Below are positions 17,469 to 25,807 of a stretch of 64,000 nucleotides of DNA, piece by piece (position 1 is the first letter of the stretch; each line of letters starts with the position of its first letter). Below the pieces are notes generated by a model that worked only from the letters and a program-made list of their open reading frames with translations, was not told the DNA's origin and ran no database searches. Made by a program: the position numbers and the translations under genes. The DNA is from DATLFA01 sp035525225. Its GTDB lineage: Bacteria; Actinomycetota; Acidimicrobiia; Acidimicrobiales; WLNW01. The DNA is taken from NCBI GenBank assembly GCA_035525225.1, contig DATLFA010000034.1:140367-204366 (forward strand), in the 5' to 3' direction.

Positions 17469-17793
17469 CTACCTGATGTCCCGGCACTCTCGCGCTCGTC
17501 GACGTGACCCTGGTGTTCTTGTCACCGTCGCCCACTTGGCTCTCTGTGTCGAGACGGAAGGCCTGGGCGAGGCCAACGTAGGTCGCGTCGAGGCCGCGGC
17601 GTACTCCTCGGCTTCGGCCTCGGCTCGCTCGATGGCGTCGTCGAAGTCCGATGCACGCCGCAAAGGTGATGCGCTCCTCGTAGATGGCATGAGCGTCTCC
17701 CGCCGAGCGGACGCAGAAGCGGATGACGCAACGGACTGCGTACCAACACTCTGCGGTGGGATGTGGCTGCGACACGGCGACAGCTTGCCTCAC
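17469..17793 (-). pseudogene. Frameshifted DUF4288-like gene remnant
   Basis: Read on the minus strand, one frame from GTG 17793 gives CWYAVRCVIR and then YEERITF. A one-base shift gives RASDFDDAIERAEAEAEEYA, and a shift back gives GLDATYVGLAQAFRLD. Joined, these segments match the order expected of a small DUF4288 protein (WYxVRC, YEERIT, AixxAExEAxxYA). No single frame is intact, and the family C-terminus is not recognisable. It therefore looks like a decayed gene or a place with sequence errors. The forward-strand frame over the same bases has no recognisable features. Confidence 0.5.
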
Positions 17794-17885
17794 CGTGGCG
17801 CCTTACGTTACGTACTGAGCCGATTCGCGACGATGGCCGGCTTCGACGAATCGAAGCAGGCCATCGGTGCGTTTGTGAGGGTTGA

Positions 17886-19359
17886 CTACTTCTCCATCCA
17901 CGCTTTGTCGAAGTAGACCTTGTTGCGGTGGCTCGCGGTCACACCGTGCACCTTGGGCGAGAACGCCTTGAGCGTCTCGACTGCGGTGAAGTTGATCCAG
18001 GGCAACTGCGCGTTGTACTCCTCGGCGATGACCTTGTACGCCGCCTTCTTGGCGTCGTCGGTCTTGGCCGCTCGCAGGTCCTTGACGGCCTGGTCGACCT
18101 TGGTGCTCTTGAAGCCGGGACGGTTGCTCGTGCTCGTCGACGTCAAGTTCTGAGCGATAGCCCAGATCGCGCTGTCGTCAGGGCCGATCGAGGTGCCCCA
18201 CCGGGCCATGTCGAAGTCCTTGAGCGTGGTCACGACTTGCTGCTGCGCCGTCGACTCTTTCGACGTATCGACCGTGGCGTTGATGCCGGCCGCCCTGAGC
18301 ATTCCCTCGAGCGCGACCGCCGCGTTCTGGTCGTTGGCCGAGTTGGTGAACACCACTCGCACGGTGCCGTTCCAGCCTTCGGTCTTCGCTTCGGCGACGA
18401 ACTTCTTTGCCAATTCGAGGTCGTGTTTGGGCCCGGCGACTCCTGGATCCCAGGGGAAGCTGCTTTGGAACAGCGCAGTGTCGGGCAGGCCCTTGCCGGA
18501 ATAGACGCGCTCGTTGAACACGGTCGGGTTGTAGGCCGCGGCGATGGCCTGGCGCACCTTGAGGTTGGCGGTCGCAGGAGTGGTCGGAGTTTGCCCGTCG
18601 GGCTTGCCCACGCAGAGCGGCTCAGGCTTGCCGCCGAGGCAGTTGATCGTCACGCCTTGGTTCATCAGGATGATCTCGCCCGCCTGATCGATGCTCGAAA
18701 AGCCATTCACCTTGTCTTCTTTGGCGGTCGCGACGGTCAGCGGGATGCCCGGTTCGGTGGAAAAGGTGTACGGGAACGAGGCCCATGCCTCGGACAGGTT
18801 GATCTTCAGGGTGAGCGGGTCGACGACTTGCACGTCGTTGATCAGCGCGACGTACACATTCGTGGCCCTGGTGTTTCGGGGGCACGCGACGTACTCGGCG
18901 CACTGGGCTTCTTTCGGGCCATTGGGTGTGCCGACCCGATGGCGTTGAAGGGAGTACTGCACCGCTTCGGCGTTGAGATCGGTGCGGTCGGTGAACTTGA
19001 TGCCGGACCGCAGTTTGAGCGTCCACTCCGTGGAGTCGGCGTTGCCGGTCAGCGACTCGGCGAGTAGCGGCTTGTAGGTCTTCGACTCGAGGTCGTAACG
19101 CATGAGCGTGTCGTACACCGCAGCCATCTGGATGGCGCCGGAGGCGCCGTTGCCCAAAGCGACGACCGTATCGAGCCCGGCGATTTGTTAATAGGCGGCG
19201 AAGGACAAGGTGCCGCCTGTCTGTGGCTGCAGCGTGGTGGTGGGGCCGCGGCCGTGGACGCGCCTCCCGTGTCGCCACCATCGCTTGTTTCGCTGCTATC
19301 ACCGCAAGCAGCCGCCGTGATTGCGAGTGCGACAGGCACCGCGAGAATGCGGAACCCAT
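17886..19359 (-). pseudogene. ABC transporter family-5 (peptide/nickel-type) solute-binding lipoprotein, disrupted
   Basis: The intact part (17886-19157, 423 codons) encodes most of a family-5 solute-binding protein: YDTLMRYD, LLAESLTG, TEWTLKLRSGIKFTD, and a C-terminal region with YKVIAEEYNAQLPWINF. Upstream in the same frame a TAA at 19188-19190 interrupts the sequence between FAAY and QIAG. Further upstream the signal peptide and lipobox (VALAITAAAC) lie in another frame, with the switch at about 19230-19250. An ATG with a GGAGGA box at 19357-19359 is in the third frame. No permease or ATPase genes are adjacent. It is either a real pseudogene or a local sequencing error. Confidence 0.7.
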
Positions 19360-19578
19360 CGAGAGAGTGTCGTCCTCCGACGATCGTCGGTACGAACTCG
19401 GTAGCGCAACTTCATTATCCCCCAGGCAGGTGGTGCAGGTCAGGGGCCTGTCGGCCCGCGTCGGTCGAGTATAGGAGTCGGTACACATCAACCAGCAGCG
19501 GGTGAAGCGTTCGAGCGGTGCACTACGTGTGAGATGTTGCACACGTTCGTCGCCGCGCAGCAGCGATAGAACAAACAC

Positions 19579-20877
19579 ATGGCGCGTCACATTCGTCCTG
19601 GTCGCGCTGTCGCATCGAGATGGATGTCCGACCCGGGCATTGCGGGCGCGTACGCGTATTTGCGCCCAGGTGGAACGCCGGCGGATCGCGATCGTCTTGC
19701 CGGACCGATGATGCATGGTCTGCGACTCGCGGGTGAGGGGGCGTCGTCGCGTTATCCGGGCACGATGCACGGTGCGTGGTTCAGTGGCGTGCATGCAGCC
19801 GACGCGCTCATCAGCGACGGCCGTGCCGGTGCAGGACGGCGAACGATCGTCATCGGCGCCGGATGGGCCGGCATCGCGGCCGCGCGACGAGTTGCCGCAG
19901 CAGGTGGCCGTGCGGTCGTTGTCGAAGCAGCGGAAAATGCCGGTGGTCGTGCCCGCACCGATCACTCGTTGGGAATGTCGGTGCATCTCGGCGCAGCGTG
20001 GATCCACGGCGTCGAGGGCAATCCCATCACTGCGCTTGCGGCCGAGGCCGGCGTCGGGTGGGAGCCGAGCGGTTGGGGTGCCAGTCGTACGTACCTGATG
20101 GGCGAGCGGGCACTCGACGAAGACGAACGCGACGCGGTGTGGACGTTGCGACGCGTGGTCGCCGCCAGGATCGCGGAAGCGCGCGCCGGTGCATCGGTGC
20201 ACGACGCGCTCGGACCTGTGTTGCGCGCCGCGCTCGCCGATGTCGAGGCCCCACCGCGGCAACGCGCCGTGCTCGAGTGCTGGGTGCACAGTGAGTACGA
20301 AAACCTCTACGCCGCGCCAATCGATGACCTGTCGTTGCTGCACTGCACAGAACCGTTCTCGATGGCGGGCGACGACGCCACGCTCACCGGCCCCCTCGAT
20401 CGCGTGGTCGATCACGCGATCGCGGCGCTCGATGTGCGGCTGCGCACGACGGTCGAACGCATCGAAGCCAGCGGTTCGCGTTGGCGAGTGACATCGACTG
20501 CGCCGACCGAGATGGCGGACTCGGTGATCGTGACGGCGCCTGCCGGTGTGTTGTCCGCCGGCAACATCGTCTTCGATCCACCGTTGCCCGATGCCGTGCA
20601 GGCATCGCTCGGACGTCTCGGTGCGGGTGTGCTCGCAAAGATCTTCTTCGAGTTCGACGAGGTGTTCTGGCAACCGCATTGGGCGTTCTGGGTGACGGCG
20701 GCGCGTCGACCTCCGATCGAACTGTGGGTCGACGCGACGCGGCTGGCGGGGCGGCCGGTGTTGTGCGGCTTCGCGACCGGCGAGCACGCCTGTCGAGTCG
20801 AGCAGATGAACAGCGACGAGCTCTGCTCGATGGCCGAGGCGTTGCTCGGCGCGGTGCCTGATTTCGGCCGATGGTAA
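19579..20877 (+). CDS. Flavin amine oxidase with circularly permuted domain order
   Basis: A 432-residue FAD oxidoreductase of the amine oxidase (MAO/polyamine oxidase) family whose parts are in an unusual order. Residues 1 to about 78 resemble the normal C-terminal end of the family: SRWMSDPGIAGAYAYLRPG, LAGEGASSRYPGTMHGA, and SGVHAAD. A short linker (about 79-87) leads to the normal N-terminus: the Rossmann motif GAGWAG (93-98), VVVEA, GGRART (122-127) and GAAWIHG. The chain ends at VPDFGRW, about where the family would continue into its SRW/TRW C-terminal segment. Total length is normal for the family. A stop codon just upstream of the ATG at 19579 rules out a longer N-terminus. The stop overlaps a candidate start of the next gene. 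Confidence 0.75.
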   Translation: MARHIRPGRAVASRWMSDPGIAGAYAYLRPGGTPADRDRLAGPMMHGLRLAGEGASSRYPGTMHGAWFSGVHAADALISDGRAGAGRRTIVIGAGWAGIAAARRVAAAGGRAVVVEAAENAGGRARTDHSLGMSVHLGAAWIHGVEGNPITALAAEAGVGWEPSGWGASRTYLMGERALDEDERDAVWTLRRVVAARIAEARAGASVHDALGPVLRAALADVEAPPRQRAVLECWVHSEYENLYAAPIDDLSLLHCTEPFSMAGDDATLTGPLDRVVDHAIAALDVRLRTTVERIEASGSRWRVTSTAPTEMADSVIVTAPAGVLSAGNIVFDPPLPDAVQASLGRLGAGVLAKIFFEFDEVFWQPHWAFWVTAARRPPIELWVDATRLAGRPVLCGFATGEHACRVEQMNSDELCSMAEALLGAVPDFGRW

Positions 20878-20885
20878 GATCGGTC

Positions 20886-22058
20886 ATGCCGTTGCAGCCC
20901 TACATGGACTACGTGTCGGTGGACGATCACCTGCTCGAGCCACCCGACCTGTGGACCTCTCGATTGCCGGCTCGCTTTCGCGAGGACGGCCCGCAGCTCA
21001 TCGAATGCACCGAGCCGATCCCCGACGACTTCGGCCGCATGTTCCCTGCGGGCAGCGAGGCATGGCGATTCGACGGCGCGATCATCTCGCAATCGATGGG
21101 CATGGGTATCGCCGGGGTACCACCCGAACTGCGCGAAACCGCCGCGCTGCGTTACGAGTCCGTCCGTCCCGGCTGCTATTCACCAAAGGCACGCCTCGCC
21201 GACATGGACGCCGACGGCGTTCACGCGCAGCTCTGCTTTCCCACGTTCCCGCGCTTCGCCGGCACGCGGTTCTTGGGCACCCGCAACCGCGATCTCGCAC
21301 ATGCGTGCGTTGTCGCGTACAACGACTTCGTGATCGACCAGTGGTGCGGTTACGCACCCGATCGCCAGATCCCAATGGTGATCCTGCCGCTGTGGGATGT
21401 CGCGGCATGCGCGGCCGAGGTGCAACGCACCGCCGCGCGCGGCGCACGCGCCGTGAGCTTTCCCGAGAACCCCGCGCCGCTCGGGCTGCCGTCGATATTC
21501 GACCACTGGTGGGATCCGATGTGGCGCGCGGTCGATGAAACCGGGCTCGTGATCTGCACCCACATCGGCTCTTCGGGCTCGCCGCCCAAGCCGAGCGACG
21601 ATGCGCCGCTCACCGCGACGTCGATGCTGATGCCGGTGGCGTCGTGGACGACGCTCGTCACGTTTCTGCTATCGCACGTCTTCGTCGAATTTCCCAACGT
21701 GAAGCTCGCGCTCAGCGAAGGTGGCCTCGGTTGGATCCCCGCGGCGCTGGAACGCGCCGACTACGCGTGGGAACAGCGCCGGCACAGCCGCAACGACTTG
21801 CACAAGGACATCCGGCCGTCCGACATGTACCGCGGGCACGTCTACGGCTGTCTGTTGGATGACAACGTCGGCATACTCACCCGTCACCTCATCGGTGTCG
21901 ATCACATCATGTTCGAGTCCGACTATCCGCACGCCGACTCGAAGTGGCCGGGTTCGCGGGCGTACGCAGAGAAGTTGCTCGTAGATGTCCCCGATGACGA
22001 GGCGCATCGCATGCTCGAGCTCAACGCACGCGAGCTGTTCCGCTTTCCTCGCCGCTGA
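20886..22058 (+). CDS. Amidohydrolase family 2 protein
   Basis: A 390-residue TIM-barrel metal-dependent hydrolase or decarboxylase. The N-terminus reads VSVDDHLLEPPDLW, with D-x-H in place of the usual H-x-H. Later motifs are MDADGVHAQLCFP, THIGSSGSPP, and ESDYPHADSKWPG, which holds the conserved metal-site aspartate. I chose the ATG at 20886; another at 20871 overlaps the amine oxidase stop. Relatives decarboxylate or hydrolyse aromatic and cyclic acids. Translation is probably coupled to the amine oxidase gene. Confidence 0.85.
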   Translation: MPLQPYMDYVSVDDHLLEPPDLWTSRLPARFREDGPQLIECTEPIPDDFGRMFPAGSEAWRFDGAIISQSMGMGIAGVPPELRETAALRYESVRPGCYSPKARLADMDADGVHAQLCFPTFPRFAGTRFLGTRNRDLAHACVVAYNDFVIDQWCGYAPDRQIPMVILPLWDVAACAAEVQRTAARGARAVSFPENPAPLGLPSIFDHWWDPMWRAVDETGLVICTHIGSSGSPPKPSDDAPLTATSMLMPVASWTTLVTFLLSHVFVEFPNVKLALSEGGLGWIPAALERADYAWEQRRHSRNDLHKDIRPSDMYRGHVYGCLLDDNVGILTRHLIGVDHIMFESDYPHADSKWPGSRAYAEKLLVDVPDDEAHRMLELNARELFRFPRR

Positions 22059-22205
22059 CCGAAGCGCGCAGGTGGACTGTCGCAGCGCGCCGCGTCTGCC
22101 ATCTCTTTCGTGAACGTTGACCAGCGCCACCGAAGTTGCCCAGTGTTGACGAAAGCGCGGATGGGGTTTCGGACGCATTTGCGCGCGCTAACGCGCGCAT
22201 ACGCG

Positions 22206-22226
22206 CGCTGCGGGCAACTCGCAGCG
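22206..22226. terminator. Small hairpin between convergent genes
   Basis: CGCTGCG and CGCAGCG (22206-22212 and 22220-22226) form a seven-pair stem with a seven-base loop, just after a stretch of alternating GCGCGC blocks (22181-22208). It lies between the convergent amidohydrolase and hemerythrin genes. There is no T-run, so termination is only a suggestion. The rest of 22059-22271 shows no gene. Confidence 0.3.
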
Positions 22227-22271
22227 TTGGACCCGTACCACGATCAGCGCCGGTGACGTCAGGTGTTCGCG

Positions 22272-22742
22272 CTATCGGGCGAGGTTCTCGTCGATGAGGT
22301 CGACGTTTTCGTCGATGAGCTCTTGTTGTACTTCGTCCTCTAGCTTGTGCGGGTCGCCGAGGTCGGCGATCTGGTGGGCCGCGTTCGCGCGAAGGTTGGG
22401 AAAGATGTACGTCTCCTCTTCGGTGACGTGTCGGCTGAGGTCGTCTTTGAACTTCGCCAGTGCGGCAGGGAAGCCGGCCTGATCGGCTTCGTCGACGAGG
22501 CGGGCGAGATCGTCGCGAGCGGTGTCGTGCTCGGCGTTGGCTCGACTCGATTCCTCGGGCCCCATTCGTTCGTCGACGATGGGATACACGCGCTCTTCTT
22601 CGACATCCATGTGCTTCGCCAGGGCGTCGCCGAGGTCGGCGAGGATCGGTTCACGTTCCGCAGCGGTGGTCGTTGCTTCGAGGTCCGCAATGATCTGCTC
22701 GACCTTGCGGTGCTCTTCTTCGAGATGCTCCAACACGTCCAT
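22272..22742 (-). CDS. Hemerythrin HHE cation-binding domain protein
   Basis: A 156-residue four-helix protein expected to bind a di-iron centre. The histidine/glutamate pattern is visible: LEHLEEEHRKVE at the start, HMDVEEERVYP, EHDTARDDLARL, and HVTEEETYIFPNL. The ATG at 22742 follows GGAG; the longer open frame to 23087 overlaps the TetR gene and is not needed. Members sense or scavenge oxygen, nitric oxide or peroxide. It lies 3' of the TetR gene on the same strand. Confidence 0.88.
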   Translation of the reverse strand: MDVLEHLEEEHRKVEQIIADLEATTTAAEREPILADLGDALAKHMDVEEERVYPIVDERMGPEESSRANAEHDTARDDLARLVDEADQAGFPAALAKFKDDLSRHVTEEETYIFPNLRANAAHQIADLGDPHKLEDEVQQELIDENVDLIDENLAR

Positions 22743-22854
22743 CGTGGGCGCTCCATTCCTGGTCGGCGCCCGCTTGTACCCATAGGGCACATGCCACAAA
22801 CCGGTGCTCACCCGTATGGGTTCTTCGTGTAACACCCCCACGGCCGACCTGCAC

Positions 22855-23466
22855 CTACCGCGGGGCAAGTCCATCGACGAGAACCGATATGAGGGTCTCC
22901 GTCGGTGGTGACGCGTCCGCACCGGTTGCTGCGTAGCGCAGATCGGCCATTCCGTTGACTGCGCTGGCAATGATCCAAAGCACCGCGTACGAATCGACGG
23001 AGCGCAGCGAGCCTTCGTGGGCGCCGTCGGTGAGGACCGATCGCCATAGGGCGAGGGCAGCGTCGCGTCGGTCTGTGAGAACGGCAAGGTCCGGGTTCGT
23101 CTTGATGATCTCCCAATTGTTCGACGTCGTCAGGAACTCGTTGCGCTGCTCGACACCGACTTCGACGGCAGCGCGGAGCATCGCGCCCATACGATGCGCG
23201 GCGTTGCCGGGCGCATCGCTCGCCTGTTCGAGACGCGGCAGCAGCGCGTCGAAGTAACGGTTCACGACCTCGAGGAGGATGGCGTCCTTCGACGGGTAGT
23301 GGCTGTAGAGCGTCGGTTGTCGCACCCCACTCGTCGCGGCGATCTCACGGAGTGACGCGCCGTGATAACCGCGCAGGGCGAACAGCCGCGCCGCTTGCCG
23401 GGCGATGACGTCGCGGCGGGCCCCATCCGGGTGCCAGCGAACGGTGCGGGCTGTCTGTGTGGCCAT
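22855..23466 (-). CDS. TetR/AcrR family transcriptional regulator
   Basis: A 203-residue regulator. The N-terminal helix-turn-helix (about residues 18-62) contains LFALRGYHGASLREIA, then TSGVRQPTLYSHYPSKDAIL. The C-terminal helical ligand domain is not assignable. The ATG at 23466 is preferred to the TTG two codons upstream. It is divergent from a cytochrome P450, and the 64 bases between contain a clear palindrome, so it most likely represses the P450 and itself until a ligand binds. Confidence 0.88.
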   Translation of the reverse strand: MATQTARTVRWHPDGARRDVIARQAARLFALRGYHGASLREIAATSGVRQPTLYSHYPSKDAILLEVVNRYFDALLPRLEQASDAPGNAAHRMGAMLRAAVEVGVEQRNEFLTTSNNWEIIKTNPDLAVLTDRRDAALALWRSVLTDGAHEGSLRSVDSYAVLWIIASAVNGMADLRYAATGADASPPTETLISVLVDGLAPR

Positions 23467-23484
23467 GAGCAACCAAGACTATCG

Positions 23485-23522
23485 CCCTATCGAGTGATAG
23501 GGTTTACGATCGAACGATAGGG
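23485..23522. promoter_or_regulatory. Probable TetR operator between regulator and P450
   Basis: CCCTATC (23485-23491) and GATAGGG (23496-23502) form a perfect seven-base palindrome with a four-base centre. GATAGGG occurs again at 23516-23522, next to the P450 ribosome-binding site. Position midway between a divergent TetR gene and its likely target is typical of such operators. The direct binding claim is inference. Confidence 0.6.
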
Positions 23523-23530
23523 AGACGGAC

Positions 23531-24721
23531 ATGACCTCACAGAATTCGGCCGCTGCGGCGCCGTTCGATCCGCTGGCCGCCGCCAACTCAGTTCCCCACG
23601 CGGAGTTGGCCGAGTTGCGCCGGCAGTGCCCGGTCGCGCGGACGCCATCGGGCTATTGGTACCTGTCGCGCCACGAACAAGTCGTGACTGCGAGTCGCGA
23701 CGTGCTCACGTTCGAGGGGAGCTATATCGACACGGACGGGCTCGCACCCGACGAGCTGTTTCTGCCGTTCGTCACCGAGCCTCGTCATGGCAAGGTGCGA
23801 CGGGTCATCAACGCGGCGATCGCGGCGCACCGACTGGGTCGGATAGAACCGCAACTCCGCGACCTGTGCTCGAGACTCCTCGACCCGATCGTCGAAGCAG
23901 GATCGGCAGAGTTCATCCGGTCGTACGTCGAGCCGATACCCGCTGCCGGAATCGGCTTTCTGCTCGGTCTCCCCGATGCGGACCACCCGCGATTCAGTCG
24001 CTGGGCCGATGAACTGTTCCGGGGCACGGTGCTTGCGCCTCCCGAAGAACAAGTCGCGAGGGCGCGGGCCATGCAAGAGATCTCGGAGTACCTCGACGCC
24101 GAGATCGCAGCCCGTGCGAGCGCAGAGCATCCGCCGGACGACTTCATCACGCGACTTGTGAATACCGAGGTTGCGGGGGAGCGCCTCTCGCATCTGGCGT
24201 GTCGGACGCAGCTCATCTTCCTTCTGGTGGCGGGTACCGAGACGACGCGGAACCTGATCGGCAACATGACGCTGACACTTGCTCAGCGCCCCGATCTACT
24301 CGCACATCTGCGCAGCCACCCCGAAGCGGTGCCTGCCGCGATCGAGGAATCGCTCCGTATCGATCCGCCGCTGCCATTCCTACTTCGGCGCTCGACTGCT
24401 GATGTCTCGCTCGCCGGCGTTCATCTCGACGCGGGAAGTCAAGTTGCATTCGGCCTGGCGTCGGCCAATCGTGACGAGACGGTGTGGGACGATCCCGACA
24501 CGTTCGTTCTCGACCGTGAAAACGCTCATCGGCATATGTCGTTCGGCGACGGTCCGCACATATGTCCCGGTGCGGCGCTCGCGCGCCTCGAGGCCCGCGT
24601 CGCGATCGAGACGCTCGTCGAACGGGTCGATCACCTCGAACTGGACGCGGATTTCGTCTACCGGAAAACGGCCGTGCCATTCACCAACGGTCCGCAGACG
24701 CTGTCAATTCGTCTCGGCTAG
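23531..24721 (+). CDS. Cytochrome P450
   Basis: A 396-residue soluble bacterial P450. The I-helix oxygen motif AGTETTRN, the K-helix ESLR, and the heme loop FGDGPHICPGAALARLEAR, with the heme cysteine at about residue 345, are all intact. A bacterial class I system would need ferredoxin and a reductase; none is encoded next to it. The ATG follows GGGAG. Regulation by the divergent TetR protein is likely. The substrate cannot be predicted from sequence alone. Confidence 0.92.
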   Translation: MTSQNSAAAAPFDPLAAANSVPHAELAELRRQCPVARTPSGYWYLSRHEQVVTASRDVLTFEGSYIDTDGLAPDELFLPFVTEPRHGKVRRVINAAIAAHRLGRIEPQLRDLCSRLLDPIVEAGSAEFIRSYVEPIPAAGIGFLLGLPDADHPRFSRWADELFRGTVLAPPEEQVARARAMQEISEYLDAEIAARASAEHPPDDFITRLVNTEVAGERLSHLACRTQLIFLLVAGTETTRNLIGNMTLTLAQRPDLLAHLRSHPEAVPAAIEESLRIDPPLPFLLRRSTADVSLAGVHLDAGSQVAFGLASANRDETVWDDPDTFVLDRENAHRHMSFGDGPHICPGAALARLEARVAIETLVERVDHLELDADFVYRKTAVPFTNGPQTLSIRLG

Positions 24722-24820
24722 ACGGGCCGAACTGCAACACGCGGTCGCGAAGCGGCCCCCGCCAAATACATGAGACAGCTCTAGCATGTGGGACCCGAAT
24801 TTCATCGAAAGGGCCGGCCG

Positions 24821-25291
24821 GTGGAAACCACACACGATCGCCTTCAGATAGCTGACCTCGTAGCCCGATACGTCGAGGCTGTCGCTACGGCAGATCGGCG
24901 TCTCTTCCACTCTGTGTGGGCAGTTGACGCGCGTTGGCTGGTCGACGGTCGAGGCACCTTCAAGGGACCAGACGAAATCACTGCACTGTTCTGGCGCTTG
25001 CGAGAACGCCAGGAATTCGCCATCCAGCGCGTGGTCAGCGGCCGCGCCGTTGTGCAACAAGACCGAACAGCCTCAGGGCGCTGGATCATTCATTCGCTCA
25101 CCAGGACCAACGGGGAAGGAGCGGAGCTCGTCGGCATCTACGACGATCAGTACGTCCTCGAGTCGCCAGGTTGGAAGTTCCGTGAACGAGCGTTCACGCC
25201 GCTGTACCGCGGTGCGGTCAGCCTCTCGGGCAAGGTGTTTGCACCGCCGGCGCTTCCCGACCTCTATGCCGACGCGCCCGCATCGAGCTGA
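24821..25291 (+). CDS. SnoaL-like / NTF2-fold protein
   Basis: A 156-residue cone-fold protein of the SnoaL_4 type. IADLVARYVEAVATAD followed by LFHSVWAVDARWLVDG is the family start, and FRERAFTPLY near the end closes the barrel. I prefer the GTG at 24821 because VETTHDRLQIADL is a typical N-terminus; an upstream GTG at 24788 is also in frame. Such proteins are small hydratases, isomerases or ring-hydroxylating subunits. It follows the P450 by 99 bases on the same strand and may share its substrate. Confidence 0.7.
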   Translation: METTHDRLQIADLVARYVEAVATADRRLFHSVWAVDARWLVDGRGTFKGPDEITALFWRLRERQEFAIQRVVSGRAVVQQDRTASGRWIIHSLTRTNGEGAELVGIYDDQYVLESPGWKFRERAFTPLYRGAVSLSGKVFAPPALPDLYADAPASS

Positions 25292-25355
25292 TTGGAATCG
25301 GCTAGCGAGATGGTTGTCGGCGTGCACCAATTGTTGGTTCGAAAAGCGATCTCTT

Positions 25356-25760
25356 TGGTGGAGCTGGAGGGAATCGAACCCTCGTCCGCTGAAGGGTCAC
25401 CGCCCGCGATACGACCATTCCCGATCTCTCCACTTGCGGCCATGGCGGTGACGGGTCACCTGCGCTCTAGGTCTGGAAACCCATACCCTCGGCGCTACCG
25501 GCGGGTCTTTCCCCGCAGCCAGCGTTCTTTCTCGCCGTCAGCCGTCTTTCCGGCTGTCACCCTTCGCTTCTGTTACCGGGCTGCGATGAGTTGGCCCTGC
25601 GTGCCGTTACCGGTCGCTAATGACTCGTGTACCTGACCTAGATCAGGCAGCGAGTGCCAAGTTGTCGTTGGCGTTTATTTTGGTGCCCTGTTTAACGAGT
25701 CTGAGCAACTCGGGTCGCACGTATCGGCTCCCGGCTTCACCGTCGAAACCGATCAGCCCC
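25356..25760 (-). ncRNA. ssrA: Transfer-messenger RNA (tmRNA)
   Basis: A 405-base tmRNA gene on the minus strand. The 5' end GGGGCTG pairs with CAGCTCC before an encoded CCA at 25356-25358, forming the tRNA-like acceptor stem. The T arm GAGGGTTCGATTCCCTC is intact. The mRNA-like part has resume codon GCC at 25670-25672 and a nine-codon tag ORF ending in TGA at 25643-25645; it reads ANDNLALAA, with the tag proper starting from the tRNA-borne alanine. The C-terminal ALAA is the usual degradation signal. SmpB is encoded about 1.7 kb away. Confidence 0.95.
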
Positions 25761-25775
25761 AATGTGTGAGCGACC

Positions 25776-25807
25776 AGCATACCGATTAGCCACCGCCGAA
25801 TGGTCAA
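25776..25807 (-). promoter_or_regulatory. Possible ssrA promoter
   Basis: On the minus strand, TTGACC (25802-25807) and TATGCT (25776-25781) lie upstream of the tmRNA 5' end. The 20-base spacing is longer than optimal, so this is only a candidate. It overlaps the first codons of the divergent DUF2079 gene. Confidence 0.35.

Noticed and set aside
18622..20787. A 721-codon minus-strand open frame across the solute-binding protein and amine oxidase loci
   Set aside because: It is Arg/His/Pro-rich with no domain, and runs antisense to a clear FAD enzyme, so it is a GC-rich shadow frame.
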